Origin: Alligator mississippiensis
Lineage: Eukaryota > Chordata > Crocodylia > Alligatoridae
Length of the DNA: 64,000 bases
Direction of reading: 5' to 3'
NCBI RefSeq assembly: GCF_030867095.1
Contig: NC_081824.1
Location: forward strand, 347,670,203 to 347,734,202
Shown: positions 21,158 to 31,022 of the stretch, piece by piece
Layout: the number at the start of each line of letters is the position of its first letter
How positions within the stretch are numbered: the stretch's first letter is position 1
Program-made: the position numbers and the translations under genes
Notes under the pieces: generated by a model
Seen by the model: only the letters and a program-made list of their open reading frames with translations
What the model was told of the DNA's origin: nothing
Database searches by the model: none

Positions 21158-22548
21158 ACGTGGAAGATGACATGAGACCTGCATCAGAGAGACCAACTGG
21201 TAGCTTCAGGAATGGTGTCTCGATGCAGGCTTCGGCTTCCTAGACAACAACCTGCACATCATGATGAGAGACATGCTTGGGTGGGACGGGCTTCACCTTT
21301 CCCCCAAAGGTAAGCATGTGTTCTCTTCTAGGTTGGCGGATCTCCTCCGGTGGGCTTTAAACTAGGCTCATCAGGGGAAAGGGAAGATGAGGGCAGAGGA
21401 AGCCTTGGGCCACTAAACCAAGCAACACCCACAAGAACAGCCCAGCCTAGACTGACGACGAGCAGAATGAATACCCAGGTAAGCAACAGGGGTCCGAGCA
21501 GTACTGAGATTAGGGGGCCAGTGCACACATCTTCAGGAGGCCTCAAATGCCTCTACACAAATACTCATAGTATGGGGAACAAGCAGGAGGAACTTACCCT
21601 CCTGCTGGATGACACCAAGCCAGACATAGTAGGGCTCTCAGAAATGTGGTGGGACCCAAAGCACGACTGGGCAGTGAATAACAAGGGCTATAGCCTGTAC
21701 AGGAGGGACAGGACAGGGAGGAAAGGTGGGGGTGTGGCGCTCTACATCAAGGAGGAATACACATCCTCATCAAGTAGCACAAGGTCAGATGAGGGGCACA
21801 CTGAAGTGCTCTGGGTGAGAATACAAAGAAGTCGAGGGGAAAGGGACTTAATGGTGGGGGTCTACTACAGACCAACCAACCAAGGGGAAGAGCTAGACCA
21901 GGAATTCTTAAGTCAGCTCACAGAGGTAGTTAGGTCAAAAGACATGGTCATCATGGGTGACCTGAACTTTCCAGACATCTGCTGGGAAGAGCAGTCACCC
22001 AGATCTGACCGCTCACGTAGGTTCCTAGCCAAAATACAGGACCTCCATCTAACCCAGGAGGTGCACAGCCCCACCAAGGGAGATGCCTTGTTGGACCTGG
22101 TGCTGGCCACAGGTGACGACCTCAAGAGGGGGCTGCGGGTGCTTGACCACCTGGGCAAAGTGACCATCGCCTGCTGGAATTCATCATCCAGCACAAGATG
22201 GCAAAAGCCCTGGACTTCAGGAGGGCAGACTTCAATGAGGTACAGAGAATAGTTGTGGAGGTACTGAGGTCCCAGACAGGAGAGGAGTTGGGTGTCCAAG
22301 AAGAGTGGTTGTTCCTTAAGGAGATGATCCTCCAAGCCCAAAGGGAGGTAATCCCAACAAGGATCAAAAGGGGCAAGAGGGCGCAAAAGCCCCCGTGGCT
22401 CACCAAAAGCATACGGGAACGTCTCCTAGCTAAAAGGGAGGTGTACACCCAATGGAAGGGAGGGGCCATCACCAGGGAGGACTATACCTCGGTTGCTCGG
22501 GGCTGCAGGGGTGCAGTCAGGAAGGCCAAGGCGGAGGACTTGCCAGCT
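21158..22548 (+). mobile_element. CR1-C: end of ORF1 and ORF2 endonuclease part
   Basis: Starts inside ORF1 (translation CLDAGFGFLDNN, GWDGLHLSPKGKHVFSSRL, the DxxH end of the esterase domain, to a stop at about 21360). It then runs through ORF2 endonuclease to GCRGAVRKAKAE near 22548, where it meets CR1-B in the opposite orientation. Both its 5' start and its entire RT and 3' UTR are missing, contrary to the normal CR1 pattern of retained 3' ends. Confidence 0.88.
21350..22252 (+). pseudogene. CR1-C ORF2: endonuclease domain
   Basis: The 300-aa open frame carries the CR1 endonuclease: CLYTNTHSMGNKQEELTLLL, SEMWWDPKHDW, GYSLYRRDRTGRKGGGVALY, MVGVYYRPTNQGEELDQEF, VIMGDLNFPDICWEEQ and LTQEVHSPTKGDALLDLVLA. 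The usual SDH near the domain end is lost by a frame change near 22150; the following region resumes at 22198 in another frame (AKALDFRRADFNEVQRIVVE, KRAQKPPWLTKSIRERLLAK). No start codon context is meaningful because this is a truncated copy. Confidence 0.88.
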
Positions 22549-23345
22549 TTTCGGCGGATGGTGAAGGTGATCAGCTTGTGGTCGCTGTCACCCAGCTTCC
22601 CATCGATCACTAGGTCACTGACTAGGTCATCCCCAGTAGCCAGTACCAGGCCGAGCAGCGCTTTGCCTCTCGTTGGCCCATAGACTTCTTGAGTTAGGTA
22701 GAGGTCATCCACGCGCGAGTGGAAGCTCTGCGACCGCTCAGATTTTGCTGAGCGATCCTCCCACGAGATGTCCGGGTAATTGAAGTCCCTCATGACAACC
22801 ATAGTCCTGGAGCAAGCTGCCTCAGCCAGTTCCCGGGCAAACTCCTGGTCAAGCTCAGGACTTTGAGTGGGAGGTCTGTAATAGACTCCCACCATTGTGT
22901 CCCCTGTGCCGTGTTCCCCACGGATTTTAACCCAGAGGGTCTCCAGCCGTCCACCCTGGTCGCCAATATCGGCTTGCAGGGACGTGTAGCTTTCCTTAAC
23001 ATAGAGAGCTACACCCCCGCCCCTTTTCTCTACACGATCCCTCCTGTACAGGGTATAGCCATCTATCCCCGTGGTCCAGTCATGGGTGGAGTCCCACCAG
23101 GTCTCCGTTATCCCTATGACATCGTAATTGTTTGCACTGAGCAGGAGGATGAGCTCCTCCTGCTTATTCCCCAAGCTCCTGGCATTAGTGTACAGGCAGG
23201 CAAGTGCCCCCTGGGGGGCTCCTTCCTTGCCCACAGATTTTACCAGGGCTGGGGCAGGGGTGGGCTCCCTGAAGCACTGTGATCCGCTGGCTTTGCAAGG
23301 ATTGCTCAGCGGGTGAGCAGTGGTGGTAGTCCCCCCGTCCCCCAA
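22549..23345 (-). CDS. CR1-B ORF2, N-terminal endonuclease only (truncated)
   Basis: Starts with ATG at 23345, five bases after the ORF1 stop, a typical tight LINE ORF spacing. After a variable N-terminus (about 45 aa) it shows CLYTNARSLGNKQEELILLL, GITETWWDSTHDW, GYTLYRRDRVEKRGGGVALY, GVYYRPPTQSPELDQEF, RDFNYPDISWEDRS and GDSDHKLITFTI (the catalytic SDH). The usual Gly before DFNYPDI is Arg, so activity is doubtful even before truncation. The frame leaves CR1 sequence at the junction with CR1-C; the last residues down to 22482 are antisense of CR1-C and not a natural end. Confidence 0.88.
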
Positions 23346-23350
23346 CGGGC

Positions 23351-24331
23351 TTAGTTTAAAGCCCGGTGGAGTAGGTCAGCCAGTCTGGCTGAGAAGAGCC
23401 TCCTCCCTAGGGGAGAGAGGTGGAGGCCATCTCTTCCTAGCAGCTCACTGCCTCTCTCACCAAAGAGCGGGCTGTGGTCATGAAAGCCAAAGCCTTCCTG
23501 ACGACACCAGCGCTGCAGTCTTTGGTTGACCACATAGATCCTCCTGTCCCTTCTCAGCCCATAGCCTGAGACTGGGAGGATCGACGAGAACACCACCTGT
23601 GCCCCCAGACCCTTAAGCCCCGCTCCCAAATCCCTGTAGCGCCTCATGACCTGGCTGGGATTGCTCCGAGCAGTGTCATTGGTGCCCACATGAATAAGGA
23701 GCATGGGATAGTGGTCTGTGGGTTTAAGGAGCTTTGGGATCCTCTCCGTAATGTCCCGGATACGGGCCCCTGGGAAGCAGCAGACTTGCTGGGCTAAGGG
23801 ATTGGGGTGGCAGTTTGGCCTCTCAGTCCCCCTCAGGAGGGAGTCTCCCACAACAAACACCTTACGTTTTGTCTTGGGGAGAGCAGGGGTGGTAGGTACA
23901 GTTGGGCCCATGTTGCCTGTGGGGGCCGGCAACTCAGCAGGCTCTGCTGGAGCGGCAAGAGGTGCATACCTGTTGCTCAGTTCTGGTGGGGGAGGGGCCT
24001 TGGTGCAGCGGGCCTTAGGGCCCTTGACCACCTTGGTCCATGCCCCTGGCTGGACACAGCAGGAGGTCCCAGAGTCCTCCTTTGGCGTGGAGGGAGACTG
24101 TGATCTACCCTCCGCCTCCCGGGGCAGAAGGGCCTGGCAGTAGGAGTCTATCTCCTGCTCACAGTCCCTGATGGCACGCAGTCTCTGGACTGTGGCCTGG
24201 AGCTCCTCCAGCTGGCACGCCGGAGACCCCAAAAGGGAGCAGACCCCGCAAGGGGAAGTCACCATGCTCCCAGGCCCCAGATCCTGAAAAAGGGACAGGC
24301 AGCCCCCGCAGCTGACAGCCAGGGGTTCCAT
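23351..24331 (-). CDS. CR1-B ORF1 protein with GDSL/SGNH esterase domain, 326 aa, uninterrupted
   Basis: CR1 ORF1 proteins bind RNA/DNA and many carry an esterase-like domain of uncertain role in retrotransposition. Here residues 8-39 contain spaced cysteines (C8, C11, C28, C31, C39) that could form a zinc-binding site, followed by a short helical segment (about 39-70). A Pro/Ala-rich linker runs to about 155. The SGNH hydrolase domain follows: VFVVGDSLLRGT at 158-169 with the nucleophile Ser164, HVGTNDTAR at 214-222 (block III Gly/Asn), and DGLHLSPLGRRLF at 301-313 with Asp301 and His304 as the acid/base pair. All expected catalytic positions are present. The stop is 5 bases before the ORF2 ATG at 23345. 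The start at 24331 is the first in-frame ATG after the leader; an upstream non-ATG start cannot be excluded. Confidence 0.88.
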   Translation of the reverse strand: MEPLAVSCGGCLSLFQDLGPGSMVTSPCGVCSLLGSPACQLEELQATVQRLRAIRDCEQEIDSYCQALLPREAEGRSQSPSTPKEDSGTSCCVQPGAWTKVVKGPKARCTKAPPPPELSNRYAPLAAPAEPAELPAPTGNMGPTVPTTPALPKTKRKVFVVGDSLLRGTERPNCHPNPLAQQVCCFPGARIRDITERIPKLLKPTDHYPMLLIHVGTNDTARSNPSQVMRRYRDLGAGLKGLGAQVVFSSILPVSGYGLRRDRRIYVVNQRLQRWCRQEGFGFHDHSPLFGERGSELLGRDGLHLSPLGRRLFSARLADLLHRALN

Positions 24332-24778
24332 CTGCGTGGAGCCCAGAACCAGGGGCTCCGTCTGGGTGGCCGTCTCTGAGGTGCCAGGGTGGGGGCCGCG
24401 GAGCCCGAGGGGACCCTCGGGGTGCGGCGCGTGCCCATCCGTGTCATGCCTCTGGGAGGCTGGCTACGGCTGGGGCTGTCTACCCTGGGGGGTGCGCAGG
24501 CAGGGTCCAGGGCCCTCCCGTGCGCACCCCTGCGTGAACGTCGCACTAACTCACGCGCCGGCAGAGAAGCGTGCCTGTTTGCGCAGCCTGTTCGCATGGC
24601 TCCCTGCGGGGGCTGGGCGAAGTAGGGGCCTGGGCGGGGCTTGACCAGGCCCAGCTCCACTCAGCCGCCACCTCCCACACACACACTAAGGGGTTAGCCC
24701 CCTCTCTCCACGGGCCCTGCTTACCCCGGCTGTGCTGGGGGTCGGCGGGGGGCTCCGTGGCTGCTGGAGGGTTTCAGG
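24332..24778 (-). promoter_or_regulatory. GC-rich 5' leader (putative internal promoter) of CR1-B
   Basis: About 450 bp, GC- and CpG-rich (many CGC/GCG around 24380-24600), lying directly 5' of ORF1 on the minus strand. In CR1 and other LINEs the 5' UTR holds the internal promoter; no individual element is recognised here. Short open frames on both strands in this block are composition artefacts. Confidence 0.55.
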
Positions 24779-27058
24779 GTCTCCCCTGAGCCTGCGCTTT
24801 TCCAGACTGAAGAGTCCCATTGCTCTCAGTCTCTCTTCATAAGGGCTATTCTCTTGCCCTCTGATCATGCATGTGGCCCTCCTCTGGACTCTCTCAAGCT
24901 TTTTGAACTCCTTCTTGAATTGCGGAGCCCAAAATTGGATGCAGTACTCCAGCTGCAGCCTCACTAAGGATAAGTACAGCGGAAGGATGACATTCTGAGA
25001 TTTACTTGAGAAGCATCTATGGATGCAAGCCAGAGTTTTGTTTGCTTTACCAATTGCAACATCACATTGGTGGCTCATGTTTATCTTGTGGTCAGTCATG
25101 ACCCACCAAGTCTTTTTCAGCCATTGTGCTAGTGAGCATAGCACTGCTGAGCCTATAAGAATGCTGTGAGGCTTTTTTTCCCTGAGGTGGAGCACCTTAC
25201 ATTTGCCAGTATTGAATGTCATCAGGTTTATATCCTCCCACTTTCTAAGCCTATCCAGGTCAGCCTGGATCACCAGTCTGTCCTCAGGTGTGGACTCTCT
25301 ACCCCAAAGTTTAGTGTCATTGGCGAACTTGGCCAGACCACTTCTGACACCAGTGTCCACATCATTAATAAAGACGTTAAAGAGTACAGGTCCAAGGATG
25401 GAACCTTGGGGGACACCACTCATCATGGAGCACCATGATGATTCACTTCTGTTGATTACCACTCTCTGGGTCCAACCTCGGAGCCAATTCCCCAGCCATC
25501 AGACTGTGATGTAGCCAAGGCCACAGTTGGCCAGCTTTTCTATGAGGAGATCATGGGACACCAGATCAAAGGCTTTTTTAAAGTCCAGATATATGATGTC
25601 AGTCTCTTCTACCTTGTCCAGGTGATATGTCACCTGGTCACAGAAGGAGATGAGATTGGTCAGGCAAGACCTACTTGCAACAAACCCATGCTGGCTGTCC
25701 CTCAGGATGTTGCCATCAGCCAGCTTGTCAAGAATGGTTTCTTTGATGATTTTTTTTCCAGAATCTTTCCAGGGATCGAGGTCAAGCTGATTGGCCTGTA
25801 GTTCCCTGGATCTACTTTCCTCCCTTTCTTGAAGATGGGCACCACATCGGCCTTCTTCCAATGTTCAGGTACTTCACCTGAGCACCACAAGTTTTTAAAT
25901 ATCTTTGCCAGTGGCTAGGCTATGATGCCTGCCAGCTCCTTAAGTACTCTGGGGTGCAATCTGTCAGGACCAGCTGACTTGAAGGTGTCTAGCCTCTCAA
26001 GGTGTTCCTTTACAAGGTCTACACCAATGATGGGTATAAATTCACCCTCACCCTGGCCATCCCCCCTTGTGCTAGGCAGGGCGGTCCCTTTGGGCTGATG
26101 CAAAACCGATGCGAAGTATCCATTAAGCAGGTTGGCTTTTTCCTGGGCGTTGGTTGTCAGTTGTCCCATTTGGCTTAGCAGGGGTCCAATGTTACCCTTG
26201 CTTTTCTTTTGACTCCCCACATATCTGAAAAAGGACTTTTTATTGTCCTTGATACATGTAGCCAGTTGGAGTTTGATTGCAGCCTTGGCTTTCCTGGTTC
26301 ACTCCCTACAGGTACAGATCAGTGCAGAATACTCCTCCTTTGTGGTGATTCCTGTCTTCCATCCTTTATAAGCCTCTCTTTTTAGGCATAGGAGGTCCAA
26401 AAGTTCCCTGTGGAGTCAAAGGGGTTGTTGTGCTCTTTTGCTACCTTTCCTCTGAGATGGGATGGACATCCCTTGTGCTTTCATTATTGCTCCCTTAAGG
26501 AGCAACCACTCCTCTTGGACTCTCCTCCCTGTTGAGTCATGGCCCCTTAGGACCTCGACAACAAACCTCCTGAGCTTATCAAAGTTAGCTTTCCCAAAGT
26601 CAAGGACTTCTGCATTGTTGACTGACTTGCCAGCTTTGTGATGAATGGTAGAAGTGATCATCTCATGATCACTGTCTCCCAGCTTTCCTTCAATTCTTAG
26701 GTTGCTGACTAAATCATCCCCTTTAGCCAGTACCAGATCCAGAAGCGCTTTACCTCTTGTTGGTCCATAGACTTCTTGAGTCAGGTAGAGCTTGCCCATG
26801 CACGTGAGGAAGCTTTGTGACTGTTTGGATTTGCCCGAGTGCTCTTCCCGTGAGATGTCCGGGTAGTTGACGTCTCCCATGACAACCCTGCACTGAGAGC
26901 GTGCAGCCTCAGCCAGTTTCCTGGCAAACTCCTGGTCTAGCTGTTGTTCCTGGTTTGGAGGTCTGTAGTAGACTCCTACCATTGTGTCTCCTGTGCCACG
27001 TTCCCCATGTATTTTAACCCAGAGGGTCTCCAGTCAATCTTCCTGGGTGCCAATGTCA
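24779..27058 (-). pseudogene. CR1-A, 5' part: ORF2 endonuclease to RT
   Basis: Four open pieces in order on the minus strand. 26416-26982: GVYYRPPNQEQQLDQEF, GDVNYPDISREEH, GDSDHEMITSTI. 25915-26220: pre-RT, FKSAGPDRLHPRVLKELA. 25499-25861: RT start, DSQHGFVASRSCLTNLISF, TDIIYLDFKKAFDLVSH. 24786-25462: SGVPQGSILGPVLFNVFIND, catalytic motif FANDTKLWG (first Asp replaced by Asn), [27 protein letters not shown]. The pieces are separated by several stops and frame changes. The element is 5'-truncated inside the endonuclease at 27058 and its last 340 bp are at 20604-20943. Confidence 0.9.
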
Positions 27059-27088
27059 GCTTTTTATCAGAGAAAACCAGGATCCCTG
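27059..27088. mobile_element. Palindromic hAT MITE, right end (continues from 20603)
   Basis: TTTTATCAGAGAAAACCAGG and ATCCCTG form exactly the terminal segment missing from the copy at 20404-20603. The following CTTATCAC (27089-27096) resembles the TTTATCAT that precedes the left end. Confidence 0.85.
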
Positions 27089-27096
27089 CTTATCAC

Positions 27097-28684
27097 CAGG
27101 TCTACACTCCTCGCCCCCCTTCCCCCCACACCTGTTTCTCACCCATTGACTGCCTCAGTTTGCATTTTCACTGACTGGCATTCTTGCATACTGGCTTCTA
27201 TATTAATCCATCCAGAAAGAGCACAGACCAACTGCAGATGCTTTTTCAGCCTGACAAAGGGTGCTTGCACCCAAAAGTTTGCAAATAAACCAACTAAAAT
27301 AGCTGGAAACATTCTTAATTGCCTGCCTAGGCAATAAGTAATATTTTAAACACTCTTTCAGCTTAAACTGCACGGGTAAGAAAATGTTTTGAATGTTATT
27401 GTTATTATCTCCATAATGTCTCTTTGAAAAATCTGTGGACATATTTATGAACTGCTGAAGATATTGTGGAAACACATTTCCAGCAACATCTTAGCAAGAG
27501 AAGGTTTTGTTATCTTGTTGATCTGTTCCCATGACTTCTCTGATTGCTGTTGTCACAACAGATTCAGTCAAACTATCCCTGTTTCCAACTTAATTTAGGA
27601 TTAGCAGCTCAGTTTAATGCCTTCCTTTTATCCATCGTACGTCCCACTTAAGTTATACCTGAAGCTTTGTTTAGGACATTGTATAAAGGAAGGAAACATT
27701 GAGTTTTCAGAAGTAATAACTTTCTACAAACACTTTACTTTTCCCTCTATTGTCAGTATCCGAAAGGAGGAGAAATATGCATACAGAATATTCTACTGTC
27801 TCTCCCCAGCTACCCATGGTTATTTATTCCTATTTTTTTCAGAATGTTTACACTTTGAGCTCAGTTAAATAAATGGGAAATTTGGAATTCACAAACAGAA
27901 CTGCAAATCACACTAGCAGTTAAATAGTCCAGAGCCAAAATGCTCCCTAATTGTCATGCAATCCACTGTACAAATACTAAATATTCACTGTGTTAAATGG
28001 CATTTGCAAATGAGAGGTAAAAATACTCAGAGAAATTACTCCTGTTAAACAAGTTCACCTTTTCCAAAAGAGCCTACTTAATCATTTGCAATTTTAATAT
28101 CTGGTTCAAGTGAGAGAAAAACACTCCATCAAAAGTAATTCAGAGAAACATAGAGGCATTCCAGTCATTGTCCATACACAACAGGTGGGTTGTGGCATGG
28201 GATTGTTATGTGGAAGCTGCACTAAGGCATTCAATTTCTGATAGTGCTGGAGTGAATAGGTTAGAGGAGAATTTATGTTTAATCAATTGCTTACCATTGC
28301 ATATAACAGTCAGGAACACCTCTCCCATCCTTTATCAAGTTTTACTTATGCAGCGTTTTCACATCCCCTGCCAGATCTAGTCCAGTTATAAACAACCTGC
28401 TGCTAAAATAATCTCCCCTTAATGAGTGAAAGTCCCAATAAAGTAGTTCCTTTTAAAGAAGCAACTTGTCACTGTTTGGAGCTATGACTCCAGATCCAAT
28501 AGCACCTTGTACAGAAGAAAGAGGAGACAAACCGAGAGCAGTATAATGAAGTTAACTTACTATTTCTTTATTATTTAGACTGTTATCCTTAGTTTTCCCT
28601 TCACATCATCCTGACATCTGATGTCTCTTCCAGCTCACTGTTTCAATACACGAAGAATGATTTCTAAGCTCAAAGGGCACATTA
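27097..28684. other. Unannotated stretch with one PLE-like tail motif
   Basis: CCTGACAAAGGGTGCTTGCA and CCCAAAAGTTTGC (27252-27284) have the form CTGA-GAAG-...-CGAAAGCTTGC found at the 3' ends of several vertebrate retroelement families including PLEs; it is too short to assign firmly. The rest is AT-rich and unrecognised. Confidence 0.35.
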
Positions 28685-28911
28685 GGGTGCAACTCTATTA
28701 CCGTTTCTGTGCGTAAGTGGCAGTTTTCCATCCACGTAAGTGGTCTTTTTGGCACTTCTGCACAGTTTATAGCTCTATTACTCCTGCAGCGTGGATGCAT
28801 AAGAGCCTACAAGGCTATTGTGCATACCCAATAGCCTCATTGGCTAAGCAGGTAAGTAATGACTTACACATGTCCATTGTATGCGCGTAAGTCATGAAGG
28901 GATACAACCCT
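28685..28911. mobile_element. TA-flanked MITE (GGGTGCAACTC... family)
   Basis: Left end GGGTGCAACTCTATTACC and, reverse-complemented, right end GGGTTGTATCCCTTCATGAC are related inverted repeats, each bordered by TA. The interior repeats the phrase CGTAAGT several times (about 28711, 28735, 28886). TA duplication suggests a Tc1/mariner- or pogo-like mover; unproven. Confidence 0.45.
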
Positions 28912-28924
28912 ATGACTAGCAGAT

Positions 28925-29200
28925 GTTAGATGAAGGCAGGTCCCATATTTTAGTGTCAGTGGCTGATTTGCTAGGGCACTTGCACAAGCAGTAGAAGTCC
29001 CAGGTTCTAATCCCTCCCAGCAGTATAGTGATGTGGCACAAGGGCAGTGATAACTTTCAGTTCCTTTTCCCCAAGTAGGCACTCAATGTAGTTGCTCTTC
29101 CTAGTTACACTATTGCTCCCTCCTCACCCAGATGGAGTTTGAACCTGCATCTGTCTGACTTCTAGCACAGTACCCTAACCAGCACACATCACAGAACCTA
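28925..29200. mobile_element. Two tRNA-like SINE heads in opposite orientation
   Basis: On the plus strand, GTGGCTGATTTGCTAGGGCA (box A-like) and GGTTCTAATCC (box B-like) are spaced as in a tRNA within 28958-29020. On the minus strand, GTGCTGGTTAGGGTACTG and GGTTCAAACTCC do the same within about 29128-29190. These are degenerate RNA polymerase III promoters of tRNA-derived SINEs. No common tail is clear. Confidence 0.45.
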
Positions 29201-29294
29201 AGGCAGTTCCCAGCATATTGAGCCACAGATCCATGCTCCCGCTGGCTTGTTTTCTTTCTCACCTCACCAGTCTTCTGGTCTTGGCTATCTGATG

Positions 29295-30053
29295 GGTCAA
29301 CTTCTGTTGGCTACAAATGTCCAACTCGGGATCCTTAAAATTCTAGTTTATTAGGTGGATTGAAACACTGTAATCATAAACCTTGGGGCTGGTCCACACA
29401 CACACATGCACACACATACACACACACACAGTAGCAGGCTACAGAGTCAGGTATACCTATCCTACAAGCGCTGGAGTCTGTCGTTGAGGCTTCTTTCAGT
29501 GTGGTGTTATCTTCCAGAAGGGGGTCGCCGGCTGGTACTTCTGGCTGGACAGGTCTGGTTGAGTTGGAGATCAAGAGGGCACCACTGAAGGTCACTTTTC
29601 ACTGCCTTTTATCTGTCCCTGGCAGACTTTGGTGACTCCCCAGTTTTCTGGTTTGCCCAATCCAGGGCTCATTGACCCTGTGGGACTTCCCCCCCCTCGG
29701 TGGCTACTGGACAGCATCTGTCAGCCCCAGGGGTCGTCCGCATGTACGTGCAGGTTTGGGAGTCCGTTGATGAATTTAGAATAGGTCTCTGGGAGTGGTC
29801 GATCTGGAGATATTCAGCCCAAAAGTTGGTCTCTGGTGTTGATTAAGTCAGGCCAGGGCTTCTAGCCCTTGATCAGTGACGTTTAGAAATTTCCCGGTTG
29901 TTACATTGTCTTCTATTGAGTTCAGCTTCCAGGTGATAATTGCTGCCTGCTTCCATGTTACACATTCAATCACTGATTCACTCACTCTCTCAGAGGCCAG
30001 CCTGATACAGGGAAGGGCAGTTTGATTCCTGCCCTTGTTAACAATGTTACAAT
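29295..30053 (-). other. LTR-like block, unconfirmed
   Basis: Read on the minus strand the block begins near TGTAACATTGTTAACAAGGG and contains AATAAA near 29350, about 50 bases from the other end, resembling U3-R-U5 order. I could not find TG...CA ends with a matching 5-bp duplication, so it may be another repeat type. A short CA-rich microsatellite (29396-29430) lies inside. If it is an LTR it is an isolated fossil. Confidence 0.3.
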
Positions 30054-30282
30054 GTATAACTTACTAAAACGCATTTAGTTGCAAGTTGAAAGGTGAGGAG
30101 TATAAGATATAAGCTACAAATGCCATGGCACACAAATAGATAAAAATACCAAACTACAAGGGGAGATACAAAATGCACACATACAAATTTTAAAATACAA
30201 TTCCTTATCTTAAAGTGAAAGAGAGAGGAAGGAAGAAAAGGTAGGAAAAGAGAAACATATCCAGAGGGGAGAGCAAATGCAG

Positions 30283-30342
30283 GCAAGAGGAAAAGAGGGC
30301 TTTCTGCTACATTAGAGGAAAAGGGGGCTTTCTGCTACACTT
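30283..30342. repeat. Two-unit tandem repeat, about 31 bp each
   Basis: GAGGAAAAGAGGGCTTTCTG and CTACATTA are followed at once by GAGGAAAAGGGGGCTTTCTG and CTACACTT. Purely local duplication. Confidence 0.85.
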
Positions 30343-30384
30343 CAACAGACAGGGCTGAGGAGATATTCTCAACCATTCCTAGCC

Positions 30385-30530
30385 CATGGCCTGATGGTTA
30401 TAGTACTTGCCTGGGAAATGTGGGTTCAAACCCACCCTGGCTTAAGGAGCTAGAGCCTAGGTCTCTCCCCCCTTGAGCAAGCAACCTGGACTGTTGGACT
30501 ACAAGGTAGAAGGGCTTATCCCTTTCTCTC
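30385..30530 (+). mobile_element. tRNA-derived SINE head
   Basis: TGGCCTGATGGTTATAGTAC is box A-like and GTGGGTTCAAACCCAC forms a perfect T-arm stem-loop with box B. The acceptor-like ends AGCC and GGCT could pair. The segment between is too short for a normal anticodon arm, so this is a SINE promoter head, not a functional tRNA gene. The body continues to about 30530 without a recognised tail. Confidence 0.6.
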
Positions 30531-30649
30531 CCAGTTACTAGTGTTGGTTTGAATAATCCCAGTGTGCTGTTCTGGAAGGCTGCCATATTCTCTTCATTAT
30601 TTACCGCTCTTCCAGTCTTTGTCATGCACAGTTTTTATCACCAGTGGTT

Positions 30650-31022
30650 TTATTTATTTCCAGATCTGTGATTAAATAATTAGCATAATACCAGTCCTAA
30701 AACTCTTCCCTGCAGAACTGAAAACACAGCACTTCACTGATGATCCCCAAATGACAAGTACTTCCTGAAATCTGTCCACTAGTCTGTTCTTAATCCACTC
30801 CATGTCTTATATTGAAAGTGCTGATTTTTGATCAGTATGTCCTGTTCAATCACTTTACCAGGGTCTAAACATATTACATTACATACATGCAGCTAATCCT
30901 TTTGTCACCTAAGCTTGTAATCTCATAAAAAATGAAATGAGATATGTCTGATTAGATCTATTTGTAATAAAACCATGGTGATCAGCATTGATTATATTTC
31001 CATGATGTAAGCCTTCATTGAT
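30650..31022 (-). pseudogene. Old L3-like (CR1-clade) LINE, RT region, first block
   Basis: Plus-strand phrases such as TAATAAAACCATGGTGATCA, TTCTTAATCCACTCCATG and CACTTTACCAGGGTCTAAAC are antisense of the RT region of old CR1-clade elements of L3 type. Too decayed to give an open frame. It continues after the inserted CR1 at 31877. Confidence 0.55.

Larger units (their letters stand above)
22549..24778 (-). mobile_element. CR1-B: 5' leader, ORF1 and start of ORF2
   Basis: Antisense CR1 with the 5' end preserved: GC-rich leader (24332-24778), ORF1 (23351-24331) and ORF2 endonuclease (to the junction at about 22549). It begins exactly where CR1-A is broken (24778/24779) and stops in inverted contact with CR1-C. 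RT, C-terminus and 3' UTR are absent. Both reading frames are uninterrupted up to the junction, so it is the youngest-looking LINE sequence here. Confidence 0.9.

Noticed and set aside
23718-24143. Plus-strand frames opposite CR1-B ORF1
   Set aside because: They are antisense shadows of the esterase ORF1, which has complete motifs in the minus frame.
29295-30053. Calling this block a definite solo LTR
   Set aside because: No TG...CA ends with a matching 5-bp duplication could be found; kept only as a low-confidence feature.
30395-30456. Possible functional tRNA gene
   Set aside because: The T arm is perfect, but the anticodon arm is incomplete and no terminal T run follows; better explained as a SINE promoter head.
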